This document shows positions 15,513 through 22,951 of a stretch of 34,963 nucleotides of DNA, piece by piece. A model generated the notes under the pieces. It made no database searches, was not told the DNA's origin, and was given only the letters and a program-made list of their open reading frames with translations. Made by a program: the position numbers and the translations under genes. The stretch is from Chloroflexota bacterium (GTDB taxonomy: Bacteria; Chloroflexota; Dehalococcoidia; Lucifugimonadales; UBA3495): the NCBI GenBank assembly GCA_028875055.1, contig JAPPGG010000017.1, positions 1 to 34,963 of the forward strand, read 5' to 3'. The stretch's first letter is position 1. Each line of letters opens with the position of its first letter.

Positions 15513-16871
15513 TCAGTCCCGATTCCCGACTCTCGGCTTGCGGGCGAACAGGAACAGGACCCCACCCAGGAAGTTGAACCCCGCCAGTATCAGGAATGCC
15601 ATATCGTAGGAGTCCTGAATGTCCCGCATGTAACCTGCCATCGGCGATCCGATAAGCAGCAGCACATTCATCGGCACCGTTGACAGGCCCAGGATGCGCC
15701 CGAAGGAAGTCCGACCGAAATACTCGCCCCGTATGGCCGTTGTCAGTGGGTTTCTCCCGCCAAACCCGATGCCGAACAGCACGGCATACGTGTAGAACAT
15801 CACCAGTGAGGACGACACCGTAAGGACCACCACTGCCGCCGCCTGGATGGTAGTGAAAATGAACAGCGCGATGTTCTTGGGCCAGCGGTCTCCCACGTAT
15901 CCACCCACCAGCTGAAACACCATGGCCGTTGCGGTATATACGACCACAATCCAGCCCGTTGTCTGGACGTCGAAACCTTTGTCCTTCAGCAGCAGCCCCA
16001 GGTGGGTCATGATGGCCAGGATAACCATGGATGTAAAGCCGTGTCCGAAGGAAATGAGCCAGAAAGCTGGTGTGCGCAGGGCCTGGCCGGCAGTCATGTC
16101 GCCGTCGTCCTGCGCGGGTGGACGTCTCGGTGCGGTAGTGGCGGTGGCGGACCGGGCGGCTGGCCCCGGCCCTCCCGCACTTGACGATTCCTGGGTGGCT
16201 GGGGCCGGGGCCGGCGCTGGTGTATCTCCGTCGGGAAGTTGGCCGTAGTCCTGTGGGCGGTTGCGAATGAGCCTGGTCAGGGGGAAGGCGATTACCAGCG
16301 TAAAGACCCCGAGAATCAGCGCCGTCATCTGCCAGCCCAGGCGTGTCTGTTCGGGATCAATGGCCCAGGCGATTGCGGGTACCAGGAGCAGCGCGCCAAT
16401 GCGGCTGCCCACGTTGGCCCATCCCATGGCGGTGGCGCGGCGGCGGGTGAACCAGTTGTTGATGGTGGTCATCAGGGGCAGCCAGCTTCCCAGCCCTTGC
16501 CCCAGGGCCATGACAATGAAGGCCAGGTAGAACATCCAGAGGTTCCGCACGCCCGCGAAAATCAGGAACCCTGCCCCCAGGATCAACAGCCCCATAAAGA
16601 CCATCCGGCGCGCGCCCAGCCGGTCGGTCATGTACCCCTCGATCGGGCCCATCAGTCCGCCCTCAATGCGGGTAAAGGTCAGGGCCAGGCCCAGTTGCCC
16701 CCGGCTCCAGCCAAAATGACTCTCCAGGGCCACCGACCAGACGGCCATGGCATGGTAAAGAGGTACGGTAGCGATGGTCATCGTAAATCCACTGATGACC
16801 ACCAGCCACCATCCGTAGAAGAGGCCCCGCGCTTTTCCGGGAGCGGAGGTAATTTGGCTTGCCAGACCCAA
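15513..16871 (-). CDS. MFS transporter, monocarboxylate/oxalate-formate type
   Basis: This 452-aa protein has two six-helix halves. The first opens with 'FYGWWLVVISGF' and has the MFS loop signature 'YMTDRLGARRMV' between helices 2 and 3. The second opens near 'TPAFWLISFGHGF' and has 'GYVGDRWPKNIA'. The central cytoplasmic loop (about 213-250) is a Pro/Ala/Ser-rich low-complexity segment. The FYGWW start and overall pattern match the OxlT/MCT-like branch, which moves carboxylates such as oxalate, formate or pyruvate, but the substrate is open. The start appears to be TTG at 16871, because no ATG or GTG lies in frame just upstream. A minus-strand TGCTACACT (16964 to 16956) could be its promoter. 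Confidence 0.88.
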   Translation of the reverse strand: MGLASQITSAPGKARGLFYGWWLVVISGFTMTIATVPLYHAMAVWSVALESHFGWSRGQLGLALTFTRIEGGLMGPIEGYMTDRLGARRMVFMGLLILGAGFLIFAGVRNLWMFYLAFIVMALGQGLGSWLPLMTTINNWFTRRRATAMGWANVGSRIGALLLVPAIAWAIDPEQTRLGWQMTALILGVFTLVIAFPLTRLIRNRPQDYGQLPDGDTPAPAPAPATQESSSAGGPGPAARSATATTAPRRPPAQDDGDMTAGQALRTPAFWLISFGHGFTSMVILAIMTHLGLLLKDKGFDVQTTGWIVVVYTATAMVFQLVGGYVGDRWPKNIALFIFTTIQAAAVVVLTVSSSLVMFYTYAVLFGIGFGGRNPLTTAIRGEYFGRTSFGRILGLSTVPMNVLLLIGSPMAGYMRDIQDSYDMAFLILAGFNFLGGVLFLFARKPRVGNRD

Positions 16872-17159
16872 GGATACTCTCGTTGGTATGAGTGTTTGCC
16901 GCGTGATTGTGCCCGCCCTTCAACGTGGACGTGTTACGCCACCGGCGGGAAGGTCAGTGTAGCACAGCCTTTCCTGCCCCTCCCTGTGGTTTGGAGTCAA
17001 TTAGGCAACATAATGCGGCAATCACCTCGCGGCTGCCCGCCACTCTGGAGAGGTAGGAGGAATATTGAGGGAGGTTAGGGACAACGAAGCATGGCGCGGC
17101 GAGCATCGGCATCCGGGCTGCAGATTCCTGGTAGCGCCGGCAAGCGAAGCCGCGGCTCG

Positions 17160-17999
17160 TCAGCCGGCGCTGTCCCCGGAGGTCTCCAGCCACAGCCGGT
17201 ACACCTCGCTTCGGGGAAGGCCGGTTGCGGCAGTCACCTGGGCCACCGCGTCCCGGGCCCGGCTGCCGGATTGGCGGAGAGACGCCAATTGCTTTCTCGC
17301 CACCTCTGGGTCGGTCAGCTGACCACTGTCGCCCGAGTCCTCTGCCCCGGCCACTCCCAGCACGAACTCTCCCCGCGGAGTGTCAAAGTATTCCAGCGCC
17401 CCGGAAACGGAACCCCGCCACACCTCTTCATGCAGCTTGGTCAGTTCCCGGCATACGGCAATGTTCCGGTCTCCCAGCGTTTGCAGCAAGTCGGACAGCA
17501 CGTCCCGCAGCCGGTGGGGAGCTTCAAAGGCGACCAGGGTTTCCCGGATGGCCGCTACCCTCGCCAGCCTTTCCCTGCGTTCTTTTCTGCGGCGGGGGAG
17601 GAATCCCAGGAAAAGAAAGGCGTCCGCCGGCATGCCCGACACGGCCAGGGCCGCGGTTACTGCCGAGGGGCCGGGAATAACCTGCACCGGGAATCCCTCT
17701 TCCGTGACTGCGGACACTATCGGGGCCCCCGGGTCGCTGACTCCGGGCATTCCGGCATCGGTTACCAGGGCTACGTCCCCTTCAGAAAGGGACTTCAGCA
17801 GTTCCGGCAGCCTTTGCTGCCAGTTATGTTCGTTGCAACTCACCATTGGTACCCGAACACCGAGATGGCTCAGCAGGCGGCGCGAAACCCGGGTGTCTTC
17901 GGCAGCCACCAGGGAAACCTCGCCCAGCACCCGCGCGGCCCGCAGCGTAATGTCCTCCAGGTTGCCGATGGGTGTCCCCACCACGTACAAAGTGCCCAT
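17160..17999 (-). CDS. rsmI: 16S rRNA (cytidine1402-2'-O)-methyltransferase
   Basis: This 279-aa protein is a tetrapyrrole-methylase-fold enzyme. RsmI uses S-adenosylmethionine to 2'-O-methylate C1402 in the decoding centre of 16S rRNA. Signatures are 'LYVVGTPIGNLEDITLRA' at the N-terminus, 'EDTRVSRRLLSHLG', 'LVTDAGMPGVSDPG' and 'VIPGPSAVTAALAVSG'. The C-terminal part ('GLPRSEVYRLWL') is the usual small helical domain. The ATG at 17999 is fixed by the conserved start, but no ribosome binding site precedes it. The predicted transcription start falls on the A of the ATG (see promoter), which implies a leaderless mRNA. It is divergent from the ThDP enzyme gene. Confidence 0.95.
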   Translation of the reverse strand: MGTLYVVGTPIGNLEDITLRAARVLGEVSLVAAEDTRVSRRLLSHLGVRVPMVSCNEHNWQQRLPELLKSLSEGDVALVTDAGMPGVSDPGAPIVSAVTEEGFPVQVIPGPSAVTAALAVSGMPADAFLFLGFLPRRRKERRERLARVAAIRETLVAFEAPHRLRDVLSDLLQTLGDRNIAVCRELTKLHEEVWRGSVSGALEYFDTPRGEFVLGVAGAEDSGDSGQLTDPEVARKQLASLRQSGSRARDAVAQVTAATGLPRSEVYRLWLETSGDSAG

Positions 18000-18005
18000 G
18001 CCGGA

Positions 18006-18034
18006 AATATACGCTTGCTGGACTAATCCTTCAA
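18006..18034 (-). promoter_or_regulatory. rsmI promoter predicting a leaderless transcript
   Basis: On the minus strand TTGAAG (18034-18029) and TATATT (18011-18006) are separated by exactly 17 bp. The first base 7 nt after the -10 is the A of the rsmI ATG at 17999. No Shine-Dalgarno sequence exists between them. Confidence 0.6.
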
Positions 18035-18166
18035 TTGATGCTTCAGCCCCTCTTCCCTGTGCCGTACGGCTTGCTTTTGTAACGCTTGCCTTGCCGAATT
18101 GGGGCGGTCAAGGTAAGCTCTTATCGTCCCACGCGGGGCCCACTCCAGAACGCAAAGGAGATCCTT

Positions 18167-19837
18167 ATGCCCAACCTGAATGGAGGTCATCTTTTCATCC
18201 GCTGCCTGAAACAGGAGGGTATAAAGCGGGTGTTTACCATTGTTGGCGATACCGTACTCCCCCTGGTGGACGCGGCCGCCGATGAGGGTATCGAGTTCAT
18301 AGACACCCGCCACGAGGGCGCTGCCATGCACATGGCCGACGGCTACGCCCGCATCACCGGCGAGCCCGCCGTGGCCCTGTTCACCGGCGGCCCCGGTTTT
18401 TCCAACGCCATTTCCGGCCTGCCCGCCATCTACACTTCCGAGAGCCCCGTGATCTTCGTGGCCGGCTGCGCCGAACTCCCCGAAAAGGGAATGACCACCT
18501 TCCAGGAAGTGGACCAGATTGGCATGACGGCTCCCGTAACCAAGGGTTCCTGGCTGATTCACGACCGGCGCCGCATCCCCGAGTTTGTGGCCACCGCCTT
18601 TCGCACCGCCATGTCCGGTCGGCCCGGCCCGGTGCATCTCACCTTGCCCATAGATATCCAGGACGAGCCCGTTTCCGAGGAGGAACTGCCTCCTTACCTG
18701 CCCAGCGAATATCGCAATATGGGCCGTCCCCAGGGCGATCCCGCTCTCATCCAGCAGGCCGCCGATCTCCTTCGCAACGCCCGGCGACCGGTCATAATCG
18801 TGGGCAATCCGGCCCGTTACACCGCTACCCAGGAGCAGCTGACCGCCCTGGTCGAGGCCACCGGCATTCCCGCCTTCACCGTGGAGCAGGCCCGGGGCAT
18901 GATAGACGATGAGCACCCCCTCTGCTTTGGGTATGCTGACGGAGCCCTCAATGCCACGGCTCGCCGTTTCCGCGAAGCCGACGTTGTCCTGCTGCTGGGC
19001 AAGCGCCTGGACCACCGCTATCGCTACGGGCAGGTTTTCGGTCCCGACGCGAAGCTCATCCAGGCAGACCCCGCGGCGGCGGAAATCGGCCGAAACCGGG
19101 GTGTGTCAGTGGGCCTCCTGGGCGACCTGGGCGCCATCACCGAGCAGCTGACTGCCGCCGCCGGTCAGGGCAGCCGCTCCGACATCAGCGACTGGGTAAA
19201 CCAGCTGGGCCAGGACCGCCAGGGCTGGCTGGACGAACTTCGTGCCAACGCCACCGGCGATGATCCCATGCACCCCCTGGACGTTTTCACCGGCATCGAA
19301 CATCTGATTGACGAAGACTCCTTCATCGTCATGGACGGCGGCGATTACGTGCAGTGGGGCCGCTCCTACTTCAGCGCCCGCAAACCGGGCCGCTTCCTCC
19401 GCCTGGGCCCCCTTAGCCACCTGGGCGCCGGCATTCCCTACGGGATGGCGGCCAAGCTGGCCCATCCCGAAAGCAAGGTGTTCGTTTTTTGCGGCGACGG
19501 TTCTTTCGGCTTCTACCCCATGGAATACGACACCTGCATCCGCCACAACCTTCCCATCACCACCGTCCTGGGCAACGACTCCAACTGGGGCATAGACAAG
19601 ACCTTCCAGCTTGCCTACTACGGCCGGGCCGTGGGCACCGACCTCCGCACTGTCCGCTACGACCAGGTTGTCGAGGCCATCGGGGGCTACGCGGAACACG
19701 TCGAGAACCCGTCAGAAGTAGGCGCGGCCGTGGAGCGGGCCATCAACTCGGGACGCCCGTCCCTGGTCAATGTCACCGTCCGCCCCGGCGCCAGCCCTCT
19801 CGCCCAGGCCATGATCAACCGCAGGACAGGGGGTTGA
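18167..19837 (+). CDS. thiamine-diphosphate-dependent enzyme, acetolactate synthase-like
   Basis: This 556-aa protein has the three-domain architecture of the ThDP decarboxylase/carboligase family. In the N-terminal pyrimidine-binding domain the cofactor-activating glutamate is E50 in 'DTRHEGAAMHMADGYARITG'. A central Rossmann-like domain starts near 'ARRPVIIVGNPARY'. The C-terminal diphosphate-binding domain begins its motif with GDGS at 443-446 and ends with 'LGNDSNWGI' near 470, which binds Mg-ThDP. Relatives include acetolactate synthase, benzoylformate decarboxylase and oxalyl-CoA decarboxylase. No ilvN or ilvC is nearby, so a catabolic decarboxylase or lyase is as likely as a biosynthetic one. 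The ATG at 18167 is chosen because AAAGGAG ends 6 nt upstream; a TTG 81 bp earlier lacks one. Confidence 0.88.
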   Translation: MPNLNGGHLFIRCLKQEGIKRVFTIVGDTVLPLVDAAADEGIEFIDTRHEGAAMHMADGYARITGEPAVALFTGGPGFSNAISGLPAIYTSESPVIFVAGCAELPEKGMTTFQEVDQIGMTAPVTKGSWLIHDRRRIPEFVATAFRTAMSGRPGPVHLTLPIDIQDEPVSEEELPPYLPSEYRNMGRPQGDPALIQQAADLLRNARRPVIIVGNPARYTATQEQLTALVEATGIPAFTVEQARGMIDDEHPLCFGYADGALNATARRFREADVVLLLGKRLDHRYRYGQVFGPDAKLIQADPAAAEIGRNRGVSVGLLGDLGAITEQLTAAAGQGSRSDISDWVNQLGQDRQGWLDELRANATGDDPMHPLDVFTGIEHLIDEDSFIVMDGGDYVQWGRSYFSARKPGRFLRLGPLSHLGAGIPYGMAAKLAHPESKVFVFCGDGSFGFYPMEYDTCIRHNLPITTVLGNDSNWGIDKTFQLAYYGRAVGTDLRTVRYDQVVEAIGGYAEHVENPSEVGAAVERAINSGRPSLVNVTVRPGASPLAQAMINRRTGG

Positions 19838-19862
19838 TCGAAATCCTGAGCCTTGGACAGAT

Positions 19863-19893
19863 AAAACGGGCGAACTCTGCGCTCGCCCGTTTT
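19863..19893. terminator. intrinsic terminator, bidirectional
   Basis: AAAACGGGCGA (19863-19873) and TCGCCCGTTTT (19883-19893) are perfectly complementary over 11 bp with a 9-nt loop. A-run and T-run flanks make it usable from both strands. It separates the ThDP enzyme from the convergent membrane-protein gene. Confidence 0.85.
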
Positions 19894-19926
19894 CACTCTT
19901 GATCAATATTCAGCGAGGGATAACCC

Positions 19927-20328
19927 TTACCATCCCTCATCCCGGGTAGGCGCTACAGGGGGTGGTTCATCAAACGCACGTCCCTCCACTTGAGCGGCCC
20001 GCATACGCTCATACCAGGCGCGCCATGCCTTGTCTCTAATTGACTCACCCTCAGCCGTTCCCTCTCGCCGGGCTTCCCGCCGGGCCTCTTCAAGCTGGGT
20101 CTTTATCTTCTCTCTCGCCCAGAACACCATGTAGTAGCTCCTCTCCACAACCGTAACAAGAAAAGTATAGCTTGCTCCTACTATCGAGACCAGTGTTGCG
20201 CTGGCCAGGATGGTCTCTGTGCCTAGTCCCCACCCCTCCATGGCCCCACCCCAAAGGTATGACACGGAAAGTACTATTGGTATGCCGACCAGAATATGGA
20301 GTATTGGCCACTGGGGGCTGTGGTTCAT
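19927..20328 (-). CDS. small two-helix membrane protein, uncharacterised
   Basis: I do not recognise this 133-aa family. It has two hydrophobic segments, about residues 8-28 ('ILHILVGIPIVLSVSYLWGG') and 39-62 ('TILASATLVSIVGASYTFLV'). A long charged cytoplasmic tail follows, rich in Glu/Arg/Ala (about 70-115), which is probably helical or coiled-coil, with a Pro-rich end. Termini of both helices are probably inside. The ATG at 20328 has no strong ribosome binding site. The tail could be a protein-interaction segment, but nothing visible gives a role. A minus-strand TATATT at 20384-20379 is a possible -10. Confidence 0.75.
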   Translation of the reverse strand: MNHSPQWPILHILVGIPIVLSVSYLWGGAMEGWGLGTETILASATLVSIVGASYTFLVTVVERSYYMVFWAREKIKTQLEEARREARREGTAEGESIRDKAWRAWYERMRAAQVEGRAFDEPPPVAPTRDEGW

Positions 20329-20390
20329 GGGGATCTCGGACGTTTGGTTCTCTTTCAGAATCTCCCAGAATAAACCACAATATAAAGCAA

Positions 20391-20414
20391 CAGGGCGGGT
20401 TCATACCCGCCCTG
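20391..20414. repeat. 10-bp palindromic hairpin downstream of VOC gene
   Basis: CAGGGCGGGT (20391-20400) and ACCCGCCCTG (20405-20414) are perfect arms around TCAT. On the minus strand it follows the VOC stop at 20443 and is succeeded by TTGCTTTATATT, so it may terminate the VOC transcript. The core matches the palindrome at 681-709. Confidence 0.7.
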
Positions 20415-20442
20415 CTCCAGAATGTAGCATCTTACTGGCGCT

Positions 20443-20883
20443 TTAGTAATGCCGCAACTCCACCACGTTGTCGTCCGGGTCGTAGATGTATAGCGAAATG
20501 CCGTCGCCGTGAGAGCCCCACCGCTTGCCGGGGCCCGCCTGGATCTCCACGCCAATGGCCTCGAACTGGGCCTTCAGCGCTTCCATGTCCGTGGGCTCGA
20601 TGACCATGCAGTAGTGGTCCTGGTTCTTGGCCCCGTCCTTGCCGATAGGCGCCTGGTCGCTGGCAAACAGGTCTATGATGGTGTCCGCGTTCAGCCTCAC
20701 CGACGGGAACCGCACGTCCCCGGCCCGCCACTGGTCCACCCGTTCCACCGGCAGACCCAGGATTTCGGAATAAAACCGCAGGGACTCTTCCACGTCGCTG
20801 ACCCGCAAGACGATGTGGTCCATCTCGGTAATGGTTACCAGCGGCTGCGATACCCGCGAACCGGTTTCAGTTTGTGTAGCCAT
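20443..20883 (-). CDS. VOC family protein (second of a tandem pair)
   Basis: This 146-aa glyoxalase-fold protein has 'MDHIVLRVSDVEESLRFYSE' at the start of repeat one and 'LYIYDPDDNVVELRHY' at the end of repeat two. Probable metal ligands are H23, H90 and E142. The gap position usually filled by the second ligand holds an Asp/Leu stretch ('TIIDLFA'), so metal binding may differ from classical glyoxalase. The ATG at 20883 is chosen because AAGGAGAG lies just upstream; the open frame runs a further 53 codons but overlaps the preceding gene. It follows another VOC gene with a 28-bp gap and is surely cotranscribed. The two proteins are divergent, not simple duplicates. Confidence 0.88.
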   Translation of the reverse strand: MATQTETGSRVSQPLVTITEMDHIVLRVSDVEESLRFYSEILGLPVERVDQWRAGDVRFPSVRLNADTIIDLFASDQAPIGKDGAKNQDHYCMVIEPTDMEALKAQFEAIGVEIQAGPGKRWGSHGDGISLYIYDPDDNVVELRHY

Positions 20884-20911
20884 ATTCTCTCCTTCGTTCC
20901 TTCCTGCTGAC

Positions 20912-21415
20912 TTAGTCGGCCTCGACGGGCACTGAATTGTACTGGGGGTGCCGCCGCCACTGGGGACTCTGGTCGTAGTGGGTAATTTCAATCTCGTTGC
21001 CGCTCGAGTCTTCAATGCCCATGGGGTGCTGCACCAGCTCAATCATGTTGCCGTCGGGGTCGTGGACGTAGGTATAGCAACCGCTGCTGTAGTCGCGCCT
21101 CCCCCAGGAATTTTCAGTCTCGTTGCGACGGCCCGGCGTGGTGGTGTACGGGACACCCAGCCGCTCCAGGTTGTCGATCAATTCGTCCCAGTCGTTAATC
21201 TCAACGGCGAAATGGACCGACGGGACCGGCGTGGGATTCCGGGAGTCCGTAGTGTGAATTTCTCCGTTTCCTATGCGCAGCTGCAGCTGGCGCGCGTTCA
21301 GTTCCGGACCCCGGTCCAGGAACTCCGCGCCCAGGACATCCTCATAGAACTTCCTGGTCTTCTCCCGGTCGCTGACCTGGATGTTTATGTGCTGGATAAG
21401 GGTGACTCGTGACAT
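20912..21415 (-). CDS. VOC family protein (first of a tandem pair)
   Basis: This 167-aa protein begins with 'IQHINIQVSDREKTRKFYED' and carries 'SVHFAVEIND' at the start of repeat two and 'YVHDPDGNMIELVQHP' near its end, the usual metal-ligand positions (H9, H68 and the Glu of 'IEL'). A 35-residue tail after the VOC domain contains 'NEIEITHYDQSPQWRRHP'. VOC enzymes act on vicinal-oxygen substrates such as catechols, glutathione adducts or epoxides; the substrate here is unknown. AAGGAGGGG directly before the ATG gives a strong start. With the next gene it forms a two-gene VOC operon between two catabolic enzymes. Confidence 0.88.
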   Translation of the reverse strand: MSRVTLIQHINIQVSDREKTRKFYEDVLGAEFLDRGPELNARQLQLRIGNGEIHTTDSRNPTPVPSVHFAVEINDWDELIDNLERLGVPYTTTPGRRNETENSWGRRDYSSGCYTYVHDPDGNMIELVQHPMGIEDSSGNEIEITHYDQSPQWRRHPQYNSVPVEAD

Positions 21416-21513
21416 AAAGCCCCTCCTTTATCTCGCCTGGAGATGAATCGTTCCGGTTAACTCTGACTTTACTACCGAAACCGCAATTTAGACAAGGGGC
21501 TGATGTTCAGGGT

Positions 21514-22263
21514 TCACCCGCCGAACGTCCTTTCCCCGCCGTTTACGTGAATGGTCTGCCCCGAAATATAGTCTCCGGCATCGGTGCAAAGGAACCGGCA
21601 AAGTTCCGCAATGTCATCCGTGCTTCCCATGCGGCCTGCCGGAATGTCCGCCAGCCGATTGCCCGTGCGTGGCGCGTTGCCGCCGTCCCTGCTGGTATCT
21701 ATCATGCCGGGCACCACGCAGTTGACCCTAATGCCGTGGGGCCCCAATTCCGTCGAGAGCGCCCGCGTAAACCCCACAAGTCCCACCTTCGCCGCCGATA
21801 TGTGCGCGCCGCCGTGCCGCCCCTGGTGGGCCTGCAGTCCGCCCAGGTTGATAATCCGGCCCCAACCCCGTTCCACCATTCCGGGAACGGCGGCCCGGGA
21901 CGTTATGAATGCCGAGTCCAGGTCCGTGGCCAGTACTCCCCGCCAGTCGTCATAGCTCATTTCCGTAAAGGGCTTGTGGGGACGTACGGAGGCGTTGTTG
22001 ATGACTATGTCCAGGTGTCCGAACTCGCCCATGGCCTTGTCCAGCAATTGCTCCAATTCTTCCCGATTACCCACGTCGGCCAGTACCGGCAAAGCGTTCC
22101 GACCCAGTTCCTTGACTTCCGCGGCCACTGATTCGACGTCGTCACGGTTAGACCGGGCATTAACCACCACGTCCGCGCCTTCCCGCGCCAGGGCCAGCGC
22201 TATTGAACGGCCAATGTTGCGCCCTGAACCCGTAACCAGGGCGGTCTTTCCTTCCAGCTGCAT
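21514..22263 (-). CDS. SDR-family protein with a degenerate catalytic tetrad
   Basis: This 249-aa protein is a classical-length short-chain dehydrogenase/reductase by fold. It has the cofactor loop 'TGSGRNIG' (11-18), 'VINNAS' (88-92), 'HGIRVNCVVPGMIDT' and 'YISGQTIHVNGGERTFGG'. The catalytic tetrad is largely lost. The Asn position is D114, the Ser position is G142, the Tyr position is I155 (in 'GGAHISAAKVGL') and only K159 remains. It may be a non-dehydrogenase member or use another general acid, for example H154. The ATG at 22263 has AAGGAGG upstream. Upstream in-frame codons exist but run through the promoter. NAD(P) binding is likely, and catalysis is in doubt. Confidence 0.88.
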   Translation of the reverse strand: MQLEGKTALVTGSGRNIGRSIALALAREGADVVVNARSNRDDVESVAAEVKELGRNALPVLADVGNREELEQLLDKAMGEFGHLDIVINNASVRPHKPFTEMSYDDWRGVLATDLDSAFITSRAAVPGMVERGWGRIINLGGLQAHQGRHGGAHISAAKVGLVGFTRALSTELGPHGIRVNCVVPGMIDTSRDGGNAPRTGNRLADIPAGRMGSTDDIAELCRFLCTDAGDYISGQTIHVNGGERTFGG

Positions 22264-22311
22264 GTGTCCTCCTTCCGGTGTGCCAGTCAAGCAGGCACAG
22301 GATTTCCCGGC

Positions 22312-22340
22312 ATTATGAATAGCGGCGCCAGATCTGGCAA
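22312..22340 (-). promoter_or_regulatory. SDR promoter with a palindrome over the -35
   Basis: On the minus strand TTGCCA (22340-22335) and CATAAT (22317-22312) are 17 bp apart, each one base from consensus. A perfect 12-bp palindrome GCCAGATCTGGC (22327-22338) overlaps the -35 and is a candidate operator. The predicted leader is about 40 nt. Confidence 0.6.
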
Positions 22341-22490
22341 CTGCTGTTTGTCCACATACGAAACGACTGAAATGGGGCGGAAATGAACTGGAAGAAGGCT
22401 CTTTTCTCCTCATGGTCAAGGGACTCCGCGATTTTTCCCGGCTTTGACCATTGATCGGCAATATTACTGGCAGTACGCCAGCTGCCGACT

Positions 22491-22496
22491 TATAAT
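22491..22496 (+). promoter_or_regulatory. -10 candidate for the small gene and amidohydrolase
   Basis: A perfect TATAAT (22491-22496) lies 29 nt before the ATG at 22526. No convincing -35 is visible at the right distance. Confidence 0.4.
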
Positions 22497-22525
22497 GACG
22501 CTATCTTCCCTAAGGAGAGTCACCT

Positions 22526-22852
22526 ATGTATCTGGTACGCAGAGTTTGCAAGACCAAGCCCGGTCAGGCCTGGGCTGTGGCCGGTTATTTGGCCAAGATT
22601 TGTGAAGCCTACGAAGAGAACGGCCGCGACAAGGCCCGCATCTACATCGAAGGTCAGGGCCTGCCCGGTACCCCCAATCGAGTCTATGCCGAGTGGACCC
22701 AGGACTCCATAGAGCCCAACTGGTTCTCCAAGGTTCCTCAGACGGTCCGTGAATATAATCCCAAGCTGCAGGAACTTCTGGACGAATACCTGCTGGAAAT
22801 TTTCGAGGTCGCCACGGCCGAAAAACTGGTGGAACGGGGCGTGGCCCAGTAG
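22526..22852 (+). CDS. small protein, probable dimeric alpha/beta-barrel fold
   Basis: This 108-aa protein has no family I can name. The order strand ('MYLVRRVCKTKPGQ'), helix ('AWAVAGYLAKICEAYEENG'), strand ('ARIYIEG'), strand ('NRVYAEWT') and helix suggests the dimeric alpha/beta-barrel superfamily (ABM/NIPSNAP-like). That superfamily includes small oxygenases and many proteins of unknown role. AAGGAG at 22512-22517 lies 8 nt before the ATG. The amidohydrolase follows 99 bp downstream on the same strand without an obvious terminator, so the two are probably cotranscribed. Confidence 0.75.
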   Translation: MYLVRRVCKTKPGQAWAVAGYLAKICEAYEENGRDKARIYIEGQGLPGTPNRVYAEWTQDSIEPNWFSKVPQTVREYNPKLQELLDEYLLEIFEVATAEKLVERGVAQ

Positions 22853-22951
22853 TTTCACCAGACCGTATTGCATTCAAGGATTGGCGGCGTCCACCATGTA
22901 TCGGCAGGGCGCCGTCACTACCATTCCCGACAGCGACGTATTGAGGCTGTT

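Noticed and set aside
16239-17078. 279-codon plus-strand open frame opposite the MFS gene
   Set aside because: Low-complexity, His/Gln-rich shadow of a membrane protein gene.
17065-17322. Short plus-strand frame preceded by GGAGGAATATTG
   Set aside because: The ribosome-binding-like sequence is attractive, but the frame runs antisense into rsmI and its product has no domain-like character.
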